Source: a bacterium (lineage in GTDB: Bacteria > Bdellovibrionota > UBA1018). Taken from it: a DNA stretch of 64,000 nucleotides. The stretch is taken from assembly GCA_019751945.1 (NCBI GenBank), contig JAIEMT010000016.1, positions 82,556 to 146,555 of the forward strand, written 5' to 3'. Below are positions 1 to 10,227 of this stretch, in pieces; position 1 is the first letter of the stretch, and each line of letters starts with the position of its first letter. The position numbers and the translations under genes were made by a program. The notes below the pieces were generated by a model. It was not told the DNA's origin. It ran no database searches and worked only from the letters and a program-made list of their open reading frames with translations.

Positions 1-29
1 TTTTTGGTGGGAATGTCCCGAGCACGTGC

Positions 30-455
30 ATGACCTGCATAACGCCGCTCGATCTGTTGATGCCGCTTCCCTCTGTAGCGTGTTCGTTGATTCAGGACAG
101 TCCTGTTGAAGCACCGACGTTGTCCATCAGTCGCTACTTTCTTCTTTTGGTGCTGACCTGTTTTTTAGAGGCTCCAGTTTATTGGTTCTTTGCAAAAGGG
201 TTATCGGCACGTGCGCGAGTAGTTCAGAATCTGCTTCTCAATTTGGCGACTCACCCGGCGGTGACTTGGGGGCTTCCGTACCTCTTTTTAAAGGCTCGAT
301 TCAGCACCTATGTTTGGGGGGCCGAAGCCTTTGCCTGGTTCGTCGAAGCGTTGATTTTGTTTAGACTTTATCGCTACCCGAAAGGGAAGGCCTTGGCAGT
401 TTCGGCACTAGCCAACCTCACATCTTGGTGGGTGGGGCTCCTCATCCTGGGCTAA
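30..455 (+). CDS. Small integral membrane protein, unknown function (5' end uncertain)
   Basis: I do not recognise this 141-residue protein. It is hydrophobic, with segments around residues 35-55, 65-85 and 90-112 and a final one near 122-140 that look like three or four membrane helices, so it probably sits in the inner membrane. The reading frame stays open back to the first bases of the window, so the annotated ATG may be internal and the gene may begin outside. Its stop lies about 20 bases before the uvrB start, so the two may be co-transcribed. Nothing in the sequence identifies a substrate or catalytic role. Confidence 0.55.
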   Translation: MTCITPLDLLMPLPSVACSLIQDSPVEAPTLSISRYFLLLVLTCFLEAPVYWFFAKGLSARARVVQNLLLNLATHPAVTWGLPYLFLKARFSTYVWGAEAFAWFVEALILFRLYRYPKGKALAVSALANLTSWWVGLLILG

Positions 456-475
456 ATAGGTTATATTCCCGAGTT

Positions 476-2641
476 ATGCCGATTTTCACAAATCGCAAGT
501 TTTCACTGAAGACGCCGTTTGAACCTACGGGGGATCAGCCAGATGCCATCGATGCGTTGGTGCGGGGGCTGGAGAACGGGCAGAAATCTCAGGTGCTCTT
601 GGGGGTGACGGGATCTGGAAAAACCTTCACCATGGCAAACGTCGTGGCCAAGGTGAACCGGCCTACGCTCGTGCTCTGCCACAATAAGACTTTGGCGGCT
701 CAACTCTTTTCAGAGTTTCGAGAATTTTTTCCGGAGAACGCAGTCGAATATTTTGTCAGCTACTATGATTACTACCAGCCCGAAGCCTACATCCCGTCTA
801 CGGATACGTTCATTGAAAAAGATTCTCAGATCAATGACGAGATCGACAAGCTTCGCCATTCCGCGACTCGTTCGTTGTTAGAACGCAACGATGTCCTGAT
901 CGTTTCTTCGATTTCCTGCATCTACGGTTTGGGTTCACCGCAAGCGTATGAGGGAATGTTACTCTACTTAGAAGTAGGCAAGGAGATCAAACGTCAGGAC
1001 ATGCTCCGTAAGCTCGTTGAAATTCAGTTTCGTCGAAACGACGTGGATTTTCATCGCGGCACCTTTCGCGTCCGTGGCGATGTGATCGAAATTTTTCCGT
1101 CCTACGAAGAAGAGCGCGCTATTCGCGTGGAGTTTTTCGGGGATGAAGTAGAAAGCATTTCCGAAGTCGACCCCCTTCGTGGAGTGAAGTTGCAGAAACT
1201 TCCGCGAGTCACGATTTTTCCGGCCAGTCATTATGTGACTTCGGTTGAAAACCGGCGCCGAGCCATTGAAACCGTCCGCGTGGAGTTGCGAGAACGGCTC
1301 ATGCAATTGAACGCCGAAAATCGACTAGTGGAGGCCCAGCGTCTCTCTCAGCGAACTCTTTTTGATTTAGAAATGATTGAAGAGCTCGGTTTTTGCCAGG
1401 GAATCGAGAACTATTCGCGACACCTCACCGGAAGAGAGCCGGGCGCGCCTCCTCCGACTCTGCTTGAATACTTTCCAAAAGACTGGCTTCTCATTGTCGA
1501 CGAGAGCCATGTTTCGGTTCCGCAAATCGGAGGGATGTTTCGCGGGGATCGGGCTCGCAAAACTACCTTGGTGGAACACGGCTTTCGGTTACCTTCGGCA
1601 TTAGACAATCGCCCTCTCAGTTTTGAAGAATGGGAAAAGTGTCTGAACCAAACCATTTATGTTTCTGCGACGCCTGGAGTTTACGAACTCGATCAGGCAA
1701 AGGGGGAAGTGGTTGAGCAAGTGATTCGCCCCACGGGACTGGTGGATCCCCAGGTGGAGGTTCGCAAAGCCCAGACTCAGGTGGACGATCTCCTCACAGA
1801 AATTCGAAAGCGAGTGGAGCGGCAAGAGCGAGTGTTGGTCACCGTGCTGACGAAACGCTTGGCCGAAGAGCTTACGCGCTATTACCAGCAGCAGGGCATT
1901 CGAGTGAAGTACCTCCATTCGGATATTGAAACCCTCGAGCGAATTGAAATTCTTCGGGATCTGCGCTTAGGAGTTTTTGACGTGCTGATTGGGATTAACT
2001 TGCTTCGAGAAGGTTTGGACTTACCCGAAGTTTCTCTGGTCGCGATCCTCGATGCGGATAAGGAAGGCTTCTTAAGAAGTGAGCGATCGCTGATTCAAAC
2101 GATTGGTCGTGCGGCGAGAAATTCGAACGGTTTTGTGATTCTCTATGGCGATAAAATCACCGACAGCATGAATAAAGCCATCCATGAAACAAATCGTCGT
2201 CGTGGTATTCAGGAAGAATATAATAAAGAACACGGAATTGTTCCGAAGACGATTACGAAAGCCATCCACGATCGCATTACACCTCAGGGCGGGGATGATG
2301 TTGAAATCGACTATTCCTCGAGAAGCCCGAAAGATACCGCTGCACTGGCGAAGCGGGCATTGAATACCGGGAAGGGATCGGGGCATGGCAAGAGTCTCTG
2401 GTATGCGGCTCAGTCGGATGCTCAGGTCATCAGCGATCTCGACCTGACAGATAGAAGTGGTTTAGAAGAGGAAGTGCGCTCCTTGGCCGGCGAGCATTTC
2501 ACGGACATGAGCGAAGTCCATAAGACCATTGCGAAGATGGAAAGCGAAATGAAGGATCTTGCGAAGAGCATGCTCTTCGAGAAGGCCGCCGAGATGCGTG
2601 ATCGAATCAAGCGCTTGAAAATAGTGTCGCTTTCGCTTTAG
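476..2641 (+). CDS. uvrB: UvrABC system protein B (excinuclease helicase subunit)
   Basis: UvrB is the DNA-loading helicase-like subunit of nucleotide excision repair. It receives damage from UvrA and positions UvrC for incision in the cytoplasm. At 721 residues it is slightly longer than the usual 660-680. The Walker A motif GVTGSGKT is at residues 43-50, the tyrosine-rich beta-hairpin ([10 protein letters not shown]) near residue 97 inserts between DNA strands, the DESH helicase box is in the middle, and a C-terminal UVR helix pair for UvrC contact ends the protein. An upstream GTG at 425 is in frame, but the family N-terminus begins at the ATG at 476, which is used here. uvrC lies about 6 kb downstream rather than in the same operon. 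Confidence 0.97.
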   Translation: MPIFTNRKFSLKTPFEPTGDQPDAIDALVRGLENGQKSQVLLGVTGSGKTFTMANVVAKVNRPTLVLCHNKTLAAQLFSEFREFFPENAVEYFVSYYDYYQPEAYIPSTDTFIEKDSQINDEIDKLRHSATRSLLERNDVLIVSSISCIYGLGSPQAYEGMLLYLEVGKEIKRQDMLRKLVEIQFRRNDVDFHRGTFRVRGDVIEIFPSYEEERAIRVEFFGDEVESISEVDPLRGVKLQKLPRVTIFPASHYVTSVENRRRAIETVRVELRERLMQLNAENRLVEAQRLSQRTLFDLEMIEELGFCQGIENYSRHLTGREPGAPPPTLLEYFPKDWLLIVDESHVSVPQIGGMFRGDRARKTTLVEHGFRLPSALDNRPLSFEEWEKCLNQTIYVSATPGVYELDQAKGEVVEQVIRPTGLVDPQVEVRKAQTQVDDLLTEIRKRVERQERVLVTVLTKRLAEELTRYYQQQGIRVKYLHSDIETLERIEILRDLRLGVFDVLIGINLLREGLDLPEVSLVAILDADKEGFLRSERSLIQTIGRAARNSNGFVILYGDKITDSMNKAIHETNRRRGIQEEYNKEHGIVPKTITKAIHDRITPQGGDDVEIDYSSRSPKDTAALAKRALNTGKGSGHGKSLWYAAQSDAQVISDLDLTDRSGLEEEVRSLAGEHFTDMSEVHKTIAKMESEMKDLAKSMLFEKAAEMRDRIKRLKIVSLSL

Positions 2642-2660
2642 CAATTGCTATACCTAGGCC

Positions 2661-4661
2661 ATGCCTAATCGTCTTGCCAAAGAGACTAGCCCCTATCTGC
2701 TTCAACATCAGGACAATCCGGTCGATTGGTACCCTTGGGGCGAAGAAGCACTGGCTCGTTCGCGTGCTGAGAACAAACCCATTTTACTGAGCGTCGGATA
2801 CTCTGCCTGCCACTGGTGTCATGTCATGGCCCACGAAAGTTTTGAGAACGCCGATACCGCTCAGATCATGAATCAGCATTTCATCAATATTAAGGTGGAT
2901 CGGGAAGAGCGCCCCGACCTGGATCAGATCTACCAGAATGTAGCGATGATTTTTACGCGTGGCGGAGGTTGGCCGCTGACCGTTTTTCTCACTCCTGACT
3001 TAAAACCATTTTACGGCGGAACTTATTTTCCACCTCAGAGCATGCACGGCCGAATTGGATTTCCAGATTTATTGCGGATGTTGACGGATGCTTACCATTC
3101 CCGCTCCCAGGAAATTTCTGAGAATGTTGAAAAGATTGCGGACTACATTCAGTCGGCGGAAAAAATTGGAGTACCCGCGGTGGGTGCCAGCTTTGAAGCG
3201 GCCTCTTTTGAAGCGGTGACTGTTGAAGTGCTGGGCTACGTAGATTGGAACAATGGCGGATTGGGCCATGCTCCGAAGTTTCCAAACTCTTCGGTTTTCG
3301 CCTACCTCTGGCGTTATGGAACATCCAAAGCGCGCGAGGCGGTAGTGCATACGCTGACGCAAATGGCGCGCGGAGGAATTTACGATCAGCTTCGCGGAGG
3401 GTTCTCTCGCTATTCCGTCGATGAGCGTTGGGAAGTTCCGCACTTCGAAAAAATGCTCTACGACAATGGGGTGCTCTTAAAGCTTTACTCCGAAGTCGTT
3501 CTCTCAGGAGAAAAGTCAGAGCTCTTTGAGCGAGTCGTTTCTGAAACAGTCGACTACGTTTTGGCCGAGATGTTGAGTCCGGAGGGCCTGTTCTACGCGG
3601 CTCAAGACGCGGACTCTGACGGAGAGGAAGGCAAATTCTTTGTCTGGACCAAGAAAGAAGTCGAAGAAATTCTGACTCCAGAAGAGGCGCGAGCAGCTTG
3701 CCTTCGCTGGGGAATCGATGAGACTGGAAATTCTGAACATGCCGGTCAGTGTGTGCTTCAGCTTCGGTCACCCGTAGATGGAATCGCCAAAACATTGCTG
3801 AAAGAAGAAGCCGAGGTTGAAGAACTTTTGGTTTCGGCCAAATCGAAACTTTTGAAGCGTCGAGAGACTCGCGTTCGCCCGGGGTTAGACGACAAGGTTC
3901 TCACCAGCTGGAATGGAATGATGATCAGTGGTTTATCTTGGGCAAGTCTGGCTTTGAAGAAGTCGGGCCAGGTCGCGCAAGCAGAGCGTGCGGCGCAAGC
4001 TGCCCAGAAAGCCTTTCAACGCTTGGTACAGACCTCTCAGGATGGCAGACTGTTCAGTACAATTCAAAGGGGGGAGCCCAAGTATGCGGCCTATCTGGAC
4101 GACTATGCTTTTCTCTCCATGGCTGCGCTGGATCTCTGTCGAACTTTAGAAAGCCCTCAGGAGATCCAGAAATGTATCGACCTTGCGCAGGGATGGATTC
4201 GGATTCTTCTCACCCATTTTAAAGACACAGCGGAGCCCGGTTTCTTTTTCACGTCAGACGACCATGAGAAACTCATTCAACGCCCGAAATCCCTTTTCGA
4301 CCAATCCGTGCCCTCGGGCACTTCGGTAGCTCTTCAGGTGATGATGGTCTTGCAAGAGATCGATCCTTTGAAGTCGAATTTCAAATCTGAATTGGATCGC
4401 CAAATGGGACCCCTCTTCGGAATGGTTCGAAACAGTCCGTATGGTTACGGAGAGTTTCTCTGCGCGGCACTTCTTTATTCTCGCGGACCGATCACGGTGT
4501 CTGGGAAAGGTGCGGTCGAGCTGAGCCAGAATTTCCAAGTGTTCCAAAAGAATTCGGAAGCGGAGACTCGGCTATTGGTTTGTCATCAGTCGGTTTGTAG
4601 TGCGCCCTTTTCCTCGCTCTCAGAGGCTAGAAATCGGCTCCTGGAGCTAATCTCCCGGTAG
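2661..4661 (+). CDS. DUF255 thioredoxin-like protein (YyaL/SSP411 family)
   Basis: A 666-residue cytoplasmic protein of the DUF255/YyaL family, known in animals as spermatogenesis-associated protein 20. The N-terminal third is a thioredoxin-like fold with a CHWC motif at residues 50-53, preceded by the family signature [11 protein letters not shown] and followed by KVDREERPD and [11 protein letters not shown]. The C-terminal two thirds resembles an (alpha/alpha)6 barrel of the sugar epimerase/glycosidase type, with [11 protein letters not shown] and TSWNG signatures. The biochemical role is not established. It starts 20 bases after uvrB, so it may share that transcript. Confidence 0.9.
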   Translation: MPNRLAKETSPYLLQHQDNPVDWYPWGEEALARSRAENKPILLSVGYSACHWCHVMAHESFENADTAQIMNQHFINIKVDREERPDLDQIYQNVAMIFTRGGGWPLTVFLTPDLKPFYGGTYFPPQSMHGRIGFPDLLRMLTDAYHSRSQEISENVEKIADYIQSAEKIGVPAVGASFEAASFEAVTVEVLGYVDWNNGGLGHAPKFPNSSVFAYLWRYGTSKAREAVVHTLTQMARGGIYDQLRGGFSRYSVDERWEVPHFEKMLYDNGVLLKLYSEVVLSGEKSELFERVVSETVDYVLAEMLSPEGLFYAAQDADSDGEEGKFFVWTKKEVEEILTPEEARAACLRWGIDETGNSEHAGQCVLQLRSPVDGIAKTLLKEEAEVEELLVSAKSKLLKRRETRVRPGLDDKVLTSWNGMMISGLSWASLALKKSGQVAQAERAAQAAQKAFQRLVQTSQDGRLFSTIQRGEPKYAAYLDDYAFLSMAALDLCRTLESPQEIQKCIDLAQGWIRILLTHFKDTAEPGFFFTSDDHEKLIQRPKSLFDQSVPSGTSVALQVMMVLQEIDPLKSNFKSELDRQMGPLFGMVRNSPYGYGEFLCAALLYSRGPITVSGKGAVELSQNFQVFQKNSEAETRLLVCHQSVCSAPFSSLSEARNRLLELISR

Positions 4662-4748
4662 AAGTCCCCGTCTGATTTAATGCGTTGCATTGACGTTTGC
4701 TCTCTGTTAACCACCTGCGGCAATTTGAACTTTCGAGAGAGGACCAAA

Positions 4749-5237
4749 ATGAAAAATCTGATCTTAGTTTTGACTTTGGGAATGGGTGGTTGGGTTTGGG
4801 CTGAAGAAGCCAAACGAGAATTCCAACTTCCTGACGAAGTGAGATGTCTCAGAGCAGTCAGCCATGTTCGCTGCGAAGCCACTGGGAATGCGAATCATAC
4901 TCAGGCTACTTGCAGTGCAAAAGTGGCGTTTAAACTAGTCAATGATGAGATATCCCAGATTGATTTAGATGCTAAGGAATCCAACTCAACGAGTGACGTG
5001 AATATTTTTACTCCCTTTCGCGTTATCGCCTACATCGGAACTTTGAGTTCTTCAGAAGACCTCATTGCAAGCACTTCGGGTAAGACATCGATTAACAAGG
5101 CACAGTCGAATCTCCAGGATCGGCTTCGAACTTTGCGAGAGCAGCTGGCCCTTCGAAACATTCCCGACTGTACCGATTTCAAAGATGACAGCAAAGAGAA
5201 GCCTTTCATCGAAAACAAGGCCACCGGAACGGATTGA
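4749..5237 (+). CDS. Secreted protein of unknown function
   Basis: Hypothetical 162-residue protein. I place the start at 4749 because the sequence from there gives a clean signal peptide (a Lys-containing N-terminus, a hydrophobic core, then WVWAEEA) about six bases after GAGAGAGG. An in-frame ATG at 4680 would add an uncharged leader with no purpose. The mature part has four cysteines spaced as two possible disulfides and a lysine- and aspartate-rich C-terminus. Its stop codon overlaps the TTG start of the next gene by four bases, so the pair is translationally coupled. No family recognised. Confidence 0.6.
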   Translation: MKNLILVLTLGMGGWVWAEEAKREFQLPDEVRCLRAVSHVRCEATGNANHTQATCSAKVAFKLVNDEISQIDLDAKESNSTSDVNIFTPFRVIAYIGTLSSSEDLIASTSGKTSINKAQSNLQDRLRTLREQLALRNIPDCTDFKDDSKEKPFIENKATGTD

Positions 5238-5869
5238 ACTCGATTTTCACCGTCCTCTTGCTCGTGGGCTATTCGGATTTAAATCCTGCCAAAGGGTTTG
5301 AGGACCTGTATTCGCATATTTTCCAGTACGACAACGGCGCTCTGGTTGAGGCCGAGGTTCGGAGTCTGCTCGCTTTGAAAGATTTCGAAGAGGATCCAGT
5401 CGACCCTCATGCGCTTGAAAAAGATGGCCTGCGGTTCGTGATTTGGAATGCGAATGTGAATTGTCCTGGGGAGGACACTTACCAAGTTCGGAGAACGCGA
5501 GTCTGTGATCAGCAGGTTCAGCGTTCCCGCGAGATTAGAAGAAATCTCGACGAGAAGCTCACACGGCAATTCAAGGAGTTTATTTACTTGGGGCATGCCC
5601 GGCATGGCAACGGACTGGGTATTGGGCCCTACTTCGAAGAGTTCACCTACAAGCTAGCGTTCTACAATACGCGCGAGGCTGGAGAGTTGGAGCGGGTGGT
5701 GATGGCGACTTGTGATGGTAACAAGTACTACCGATACAACGTGGCTGGTCGAACGAAGATCGACTTCGAGGGAACCGATGGCACCAAGAGTTGGATTACC
5801 GATGACCTACCTATGGTTTTAAAAGAGGTCGATACGCTCACCCGGCAGTTCCGGCGAACTGCGCAGTGA
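5234..5869 (+). CDS. Putative exported protein with clan CD-like His/Cys pair
   Basis: Hypothetical 211-residue protein starting with TTG inside the stop of the preceding gene. The first 20 residues are moderately hydrophobic, compatible with a short signal sequence. Residues 118-129 contain YLGHARHGNGLG, with histidines at 121 and 124, and residues 157-164 contain MATCDGNK, with Cys160. A Gly-His followed about 39 residues later by a Cys at the end of a strand is the arrangement of caspase/gingipain-like (clan CD) cysteine peptidases. The 471-residue protein at 41683 has the same 39-residue spacing. Peptidase activity is an inference. The 3' end overlaps the convergent AMP-binding gene by 32 bases. 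Confidence 0.55.
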   Translation: MNSIFTVLLLVGYSDLNPAKGFEDLYSHIFQYDNGALVEAEVRSLLALKDFEEDPVDPHALEKDGLRFVIWNANVNCPGEDTYQVRRTRVCDQQVQRSREIRRNLDEKLTRQFKEFIYLGHARHGNGLGIGPYFEEFTYKLAFYNTREAGELERVVMATCDGNKYYRYNVAGRTKIDFEGTDGTKSWITDDLPMVLKEVDTLTRQFRRTAQ

Positions 5870-7355
5870 GTTTGCTGCGCATGACGCTGCCGCCGGCGTC
5901 ACGTGGAATGGAATCCGTAAAGACGACCATCGTCGGCCGCATTTCCATCGGTACGCGCATCGCACAGTGATCGATGATACTTTTTTCATTCACTGTACTT
6001 CCGGGCGTCTTGATTACCGCACAGGCAAATACGGTCTGATTCTTCATCGTCTTTAAAATAAATCCGGCCCCGTCTTGAATGCCCGTCATAGAGCGAAGGG
6101 GAGTGTCGATCACATCTGGGGACAGAAGCTGGTCGCCCATCATGTAGAGTTCTTCTTTGCGTCCTAAGTAGCGAATGCGGAGAGTTTCTGCGTCTCCGTC
6201 GAGTTCGGCGTAATCGCCCGTGTAAAGCCAAGTACCGCGAATAGCGTTCTTGGTTTCCTTTTCAGCTTTGAGGTAACCCGACATCACGCAAGGGCCGCTG
6301 ACGGCGAGCAGTCCCTGGCGCGCGCCTTTGTCCAAAATTTCATCGCCGTTTGGATCCAGAACTTTGTATTTCATTCCCGGCAAGCCTTTGCCAACGTACT
6401 TCGGCGGGACTTCTTCAAACTCGCCCACGTCTTCCATGGAGATGGTCCAACCGGCTTCAGTCTTACCGTAGCATTGGCCCACATCCACTTTCAGAAGCCT
6501 GAAAGCTTTTCGAAGTTCGGGCGAGAGCATTCCCACTCCCACTGTGATCGATTTAGTTCCCGGAAGAACGCGCTTCTCGTTTCGACAGACGATAAGCAAC
6601 TTGTAAAAGAATGGCGGACTTCCGACGAGGCGTGTGACGCGGTTGTCGATCAGAAATTCTAGGAACTCCTTATTTTCTAGACCGAGGTCTACCACGGTAG
6701 TCGCGCCATTCATGAGAGGGAAGAGCATCCCGTGCAAAAATGAAAACGGATGATTCCAATTCATATTGGTGAGGATTCGGTCATTGACAGTGAGGTGATA
6801 GAGAGTGCGAAGAGAAGTCGCTGCCGCCAAAATCTGTTTGTGATTGAAGATCACGTACTTCGCTTTACCCGAGCCACCACCCGATTTGAAAATGAGGACC
6901 TGATCGCCGTCGATTGGGGTGTTGTCCGGAGCCGGAGTGAATGAAGAGTCGTATTCGCCGCCGTGTTTTTTTTCGATGTCGATGATGGGTAAATTGAGCT
7001 TTGCCTGCGATAAAACATCCCTGATTCGAGCCAGAACATCCGATGTCACTGCAACATGCGTGGCTTCGGTAAAACGCAGGGCTTCGACCAAATCATCCGG
7101 AGCCTGATCGGGATTCAGGGGAATGACCACGGAGCGGGTATTGGTCATTGCGAAAAAAGTAGCAGCCACAGCGGGGCTGTTGTGGGTCACGAAAGCGACC
7201 CGCTGCTGGTGACCAATTTCATGTCCGTAAAGATAACTGAGCTTCGAAACCTGAGTTTTAAACTGATCGAAGGTCAGTTCCTTTCCCAAATAGCGGAAGG
7301 CAGCTTTGGTGGCGTTCTTCGAAGCAGTAGCTGAGAGGTGTTGGGAGAGGATCAT
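5838..7355 (-). CDS. AMP-dependent synthetase/ligase family protein (A10 lysine replaced)
   Basis: A 505-residue member of the ANL superfamily, which activates carboxylic acids as acyl-adenylates and usually transfers them to CoA. A degenerate P-loop (KSGGGSGKAK), YGKTEAG (motif A5) and YTGDYAEL (A7) are all visible. The C-terminal A10 motif, normally P-x-T-x-x-G-K-x-x-R, reads PRDAGGSVMR, so the catalytic lysine position is occupied by Ser. Adenylation may therefore be weak or different. The MenE in this window keeps its GK at that position. The start ATG directly abuts the stop of the upstream lipoprotein gene, so they form an operon. The substrate cannot be told from sequence; fatty acid or aromatic acid is possible. 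Confidence 0.8.
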   Translation of the reverse strand: MILSQHLSATASKNATKAAFRYLGKELTFDQFKTQVSKLSYLYGHEIGHQQRVAFVTHNSPAVAATFFAMTNTRSVVIPLNPDQAPDDLVEALRFTEATHVAVTSDVLARIRDVLSQAKLNLPIIDIEKKHGGEYDSSFTPAPDNTPIDGDQVLIFKSGGGSGKAKYVIFNHKQILAAATSLRTLYHLTVNDRILTNMNWNHPFSFLHGMLFPLMNGATTVVDLGLENKEFLEFLIDNRVTRLVGSPPFFYKLLIVCRNEKRVLPGTKSITVGVGMLSPELRKAFRLLKVDVGQCYGKTEAGWTISMEDVGEFEEVPPKYVGKGLPGMKYKVLDPNGDEILDKGARQGLLAVSGPCVMSGYLKAEKETKNAIRGTWLYTGDYAELDGDAETLRIRYLGRKEELYMMGDQLLSPDVIDTPLRSMTGIQDGAGFILKTMKNQTVFACAVIKTPGSTVNEKSIIDHCAMRVPMEMRPTMVVFTDSIPRDAGGSVMRSKLTAQFAGTAG

Positions 7356-7982
7356 TTAGCTGAATTTTTCGAAAAATTTCCTAAATGCTTCGTTCGTTAT
7401 GGTTTCCATAAACCGTAGTTTTGGAGGCAAATGGATTCCGCCGGTTTTGCCCTCGGCTTTGACGACTTGCTCTTCTTCGGCAATAGCCACGCGGGTGTCG
7501 TCCTGACTTAAATCCGAAAACTCCAATTCTACCTGGACGTGGCCGGTGAGAGATTTCTCTTTATAAAGGCGTTGGACCTTCCCGTCGCCGCCTTGCTCTT
7601 CTTCAATCACGCTGTCGTAGACTTCCTGCTTCGAATAGCCCTCTCGCGTATCCGCATCGAACTTTAAGACTTTGGCCTTGAGCGCGAACTCAGCGCCGGC
7701 CTTCCGAGCGATGCCCTTCCAATCGGTGGCAGCAATGCTGGAATCGTTTCGGGCAGCCTGAACATCTTGCTTGGAAATAAGAATGAAGGTGCCCCGCTTG
7801 ACGAGCTGATTGATCAGCGCGACTTCGACGATAGACTTGGGGGTATTCTCGCCCTGAATTTCAACGAGGGCGATCTTCTTGCCTTCGAGTTTGGAAAGCT
7901 CCGGAGTTGTTTTTTTAGCGCTGGCGCATCCGCCGGCGACGAAAAGGAAAGCAGTGACAAAAGCTAGATGACTTCGAACCAT
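7356..7982 (-). CDS. Lipoprotein, possible CsgG/GNA1162-like fold
   Basis: A 208-residue protein with a signal peptide ending in a lipobox (VAGGC), so it is probably processed by Lsp and anchored in the outer or inner membrane. Residues 35-115 (KIALVEIQGE, a hydrophobic helix, FILISKQDVQ, AAFAL-type strand) resemble the alternating strand/helix start of CsgG- or GNA1162-type periplasmic domains that recognise or build envelope complexes. This resemblance is by eye only. It is followed with no gap by the AMP-binding enzyme gene, so the two are probably expressed together. Confidence 0.6.
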   Translation of the reverse strand: MVRSHLAFVTAFLFVAGGCASAKKTTPELSKLEGKKIALVEIQGENTPKSIVEVALINQLVKRGTFILISKQDVQAARNDSSIAATDWKGIARKAGAEFALKAKVLKFDADTREGYSKQEVYDSVIEEEQGGDGKVQRLYKEKSLTGHVQVELEFSDLSQDDTRVAIAEEEQVVKAEGKTGGIHLPPKLRFMETITNEAFRKFFEKFS

Positions 7983-8002
7983 CCAGACTCCTTACGTGCT
8001 TT

Positions 8003-8464
8003 TTAGAGTGTCGGAGCTCCGCCGTGAATGAGGACCTTGAGCTCGCTTCTAAAAATCACTTCGATCTTATTAGGATAGATCAAACGGCCAACAATTCCCT
8101 CACCAAAAGTGGGGTGGTTGATTTTGTCGCCAAGCGTAAAATTACCCTTGGTGTTGTAGCTCTTAAAGGGATTGGCTTTGTGGGTGTTCATGAGCTTTTC
8201 CCATTCGAGTTCGATGGGGTTACCAGCAGCTTCAGCAGCCGCGGCTTTCTTGGACTTTCGAGCCGCTTTGGGTTTCTCAGCTGTCGGCTCAGTGATGCCC
8301 TTCGGAGCTTTGTAGGCATGCTCTTTTTTACATGTTTTGCATTGAACCTTGGCAACGCGGTCGCCCTTCATGGCAACTACGGTATGAGCCAAATCCATCT
8401 TACAGCTAGTGCAGTAGGCCAAGGCCTCTTTTGCTACAGGGCTATCGGTCGCTGCTTTGGCCAT
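8003..8464 (-). CDS. Zinc-ribbon protein with Lys/Ala linker and tudor-like C-terminal domain
   Basis: A 153-residue cytoplasmic protein with two parts. Residues 16-45 form a zinc ribbon (CTSC and CKTC pairs). A linker of Lys, Ala and Pro follows. Residues 105-145 hold a small beta domain (GDKINHPTFGEGIV...) that resembles the RNA-polymerase- or DNA-contacting tudor-like modules at the C-termini of PcrA/UvrD helicases. Such proteins are widespread in deltaproteobacteria-like genomes without an assigned role; a nucleic-acid or RNA polymerase partner is an inference. It is divergent from uvrC, and the roughly 50 bases between them must hold both promoters. Confidence 0.6.
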   Translation of the reverse strand: MAKAATDSPVAKEALAYCTSCKMDLAHTVVAMKGDRVAKVQCKTCKKEHAYKAPKGITEPTAEKPKAARKSKKAAAAEAAGNPIELEWEKLMNTHKANPFKSYNTKGNFTLGDKINHPTFGEGIVGRLIYPNKIEVIFRSELKVLIHGGAPTL

Positions 8465-8517
8465 ACAAAAATCTCCTCATCATATAGGTTGATCTTGTGG
8501 TTATAGTGGGAAGCGGC

Positions 8518-10227
8518 ATGGAAAATCAAGCAACTAAAGCCGAATTTAGGGCCAAACTTCTAGAACTTGCCAAAGAAGTGAGTACTTCGCCGGGTGTTTA
8601 CATCATGAAGGACACCGGGGGTTTGCCTTTGTATGTGGGGAAAGCCAAAAACCTTAAAAATCGGCTGGTGACTTACTTCCAAATCGGTCCGCACGAGTCG
8701 CCGCGCACCGAAATGATGGTTCTGAACGTTGAAAAGTTCGAGGTCATCCTGACCGAGACCGAACCTGAGGCACTGATCTTAGAGTGCAACCTCATCAAGA
8801 AGTTCAAACCCAAATTCAACGTCCGTTTGAAGGACGACAAGGCCTATCCCTATCTTAAGATCGCGGTGGGGGAGGCTTTCCCCCGGATTGAATGGACCCG
8901 CCGAGCGCCTAAAGATGGGGCCCGGTACTTCGGCCCGTTCCCCTCAGCGGGAGCCGCTAGGCAGGTGATGCAGCTTCTCAATGAAACACTGAGGTTAAGG
9001 GACTGTTCCGACAATACTTTTCGCCATCGAAGCAGGCCGTGCATCCTGTTCCAAATGGATCGCTGCACGGCTCCTTGCGTGGGAAGGATCTCGGCAGCCG
9101 ATTATCGAGACTCCATTCAACAGGCGGTTTCTATTCTCGAGGGCCATGGCGAGAAGTTTATACAAAGTTTACGTAAGGGAATGGAAGATGCTGCTTCCCG
9201 AGAAGAGTTTGAAGAGGCGGCCTTTTATCGCGATCAGCTCCGAAATCTCGAGGTGGTTACTTCTACACAGGTTGTGGATGAAGCGGGTACCGAGCGCAAT
9301 CGCGACGTCATTGGCATTGCGAGAAAGGGCGCTGACGCCCATGGGGCGATCTTGCAAATTCGCAAGGGTTTGCTCGAATCGGTTCGCCACTACCACCTCC
9401 AGAATACGGATCCCACCCTGCCGGATCACGAGCTACTCTTTGAATTCCTGGCTCAGCATTATTTGGCGTTAACAAAGAAGGAGGGGGATGAGGCTTCGAT
9501 TCCAAAAGATGTTCTATTGCCCTCCGTTCCGGATGACCCCGATTTGTTAGAACGCATGATGGGTTTCTCGATTCGAGTGCCGGAAACTCCGTCGGAAGAG
9601 CAGCTCATTCAAGTCGCTCGGGTGAATGCCGAGTCCGCGCTTGAACAAAATTTGAAAAAAGTGGCCGGTCACAGCGCGCGGGCTTTGGAAGAAGTGCAGA
9701 GGAAATTGCACCTTCAGAAACTTCCGCAGCGAATCGAATGCTTCGATATTTCCAACAACCACGGACAAGATGCGGTGGCGTCGCAGGTGGTTTTCATCGA
9801 TGGGGCTCCGGATAAAAATCTCTATCGTCGCTATAAAATTAAAACCGTCGAAGGTTCGAATGACTTTGCCATGATGAAGGAAGTCCTGGGTCGTCGCTTT
9901 TCCCACAAGGATGAACCCCTACCAGACCTCGTCGTGGTCGACGGAGGGAAGGGCCAGCTTTCTCAGGCTACTTCTATTTTGGAAGAGCTGTCCGTTCAGG
10001 GAGTAGGGGTGGTGGGATTGGCCAAGGCTCGTGTGAAGCGAGATTTCAAATCCGCCGAAGTCGAGTCTTCGATGGAACGCATATTCATTCCCAATAGAAA
10101 AAATCCGGTGTCGTTACTCCCACACACGGAGGCCTATAAGCTTTTGACGCATGTGCGCGATGAGGCTCACCGCTTCGCTATTGCCTACCACCGCCAGCTC
10201 CGCTCCAAGACCCTGCTGCAGAAGTAA
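8518..10227 (+). CDS. uvrC: UvrABC system protein C, lacking C-terminal helix-hairpin-helix domain
   Basis: UvrC makes both incisions of nucleotide excision repair. The N-terminal GIY-YIG nuclease (PGVYIMKD, GKAKNLKNRL) spans about residues 20-100, the UVR motif that binds UvrB is near 215-250, and the RNase H-like 5' nuclease (ECFDISNNHG, VVDGGKGQL) is near 410-520. The chain stops soon after the conserved HRFAIAYHR, at 570 residues. Most family members continue for about 50 residues with tandem helix-hairpin-helix motifs, and the sequence after the stop shows no remnant in any frame. The ATG at 8518 is preferred over an in-frame GTG at 8497 because GGGAAG lies just before it. Confidence 0.95.
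   Translation: MENQATKAEFRAKLLELAKEVSTSPGVYIMKDTGGLPLYVGKAKNLKNRLVTYFQIGPHESPRTEMMVLNVEKFEVILTETEPEALILECNLIKKFKPKFNVRLKDDKAYPYLKIAVGEAFPRIEWTRRAPKDGARYFGPFPSAGAARQVMQLLNETLRLRDCSDNTFRHRSRPCILFQMDRCTAPCVGRISAADYRDSIQQAVSILEGHGEKFIQSLRKGMEDAASREEFEEAAFYRDQLRNLEVVTSTQVVDEAGTERNRDVIGIARKGADAHGAILQIRKGLLESVRHYHLQNTDPTLPDHELLFEFLAQHYLALTKKEGDEASIPKDVLLPSVPDDPDLLERMMGFSIRVPETPSEEQLIQVARVNAESALEQNLKKVAGHSARALEEVQRKLHLQKLPQRIECFDISNNHGQDAVASQVVFIDGAPDKNLYRRYKIKTVEGSNDFAMMKEVLGRRFSHKDEPLPDLVVVDGGKGQLSQATSILEELSVQGVGVVGLAKARVKRDFKSAEVESSMERIFIPNRKNPVSLLPHTEAYKLLTHVRDEAHRFAIAYHRQLRSKTLLQK

Noticed and set aside
425..475. uvrB start at the upstream in-frame GTG/ATG region (425)
   Set aside because: It would add 17 residues not found in UvrB and overlap the preceding gene; [11 protein letters not shown] at 476 is the normal N-terminus.
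2989..3795. Antisense 268-codon open frame inside the DUF255 gene
   Set aside because: Arg/Pro/Ser-rich, no family signature, and fully antisense to a well-supported gene; it is a shadow of codon use.
5883..5902. TGACGC/GCGTCA hairpin as a terminator for the convergent pair
   Set aside because: Six-base stem with no T-run on either strand, and it lies inside the coding end of the AMP-binding gene.
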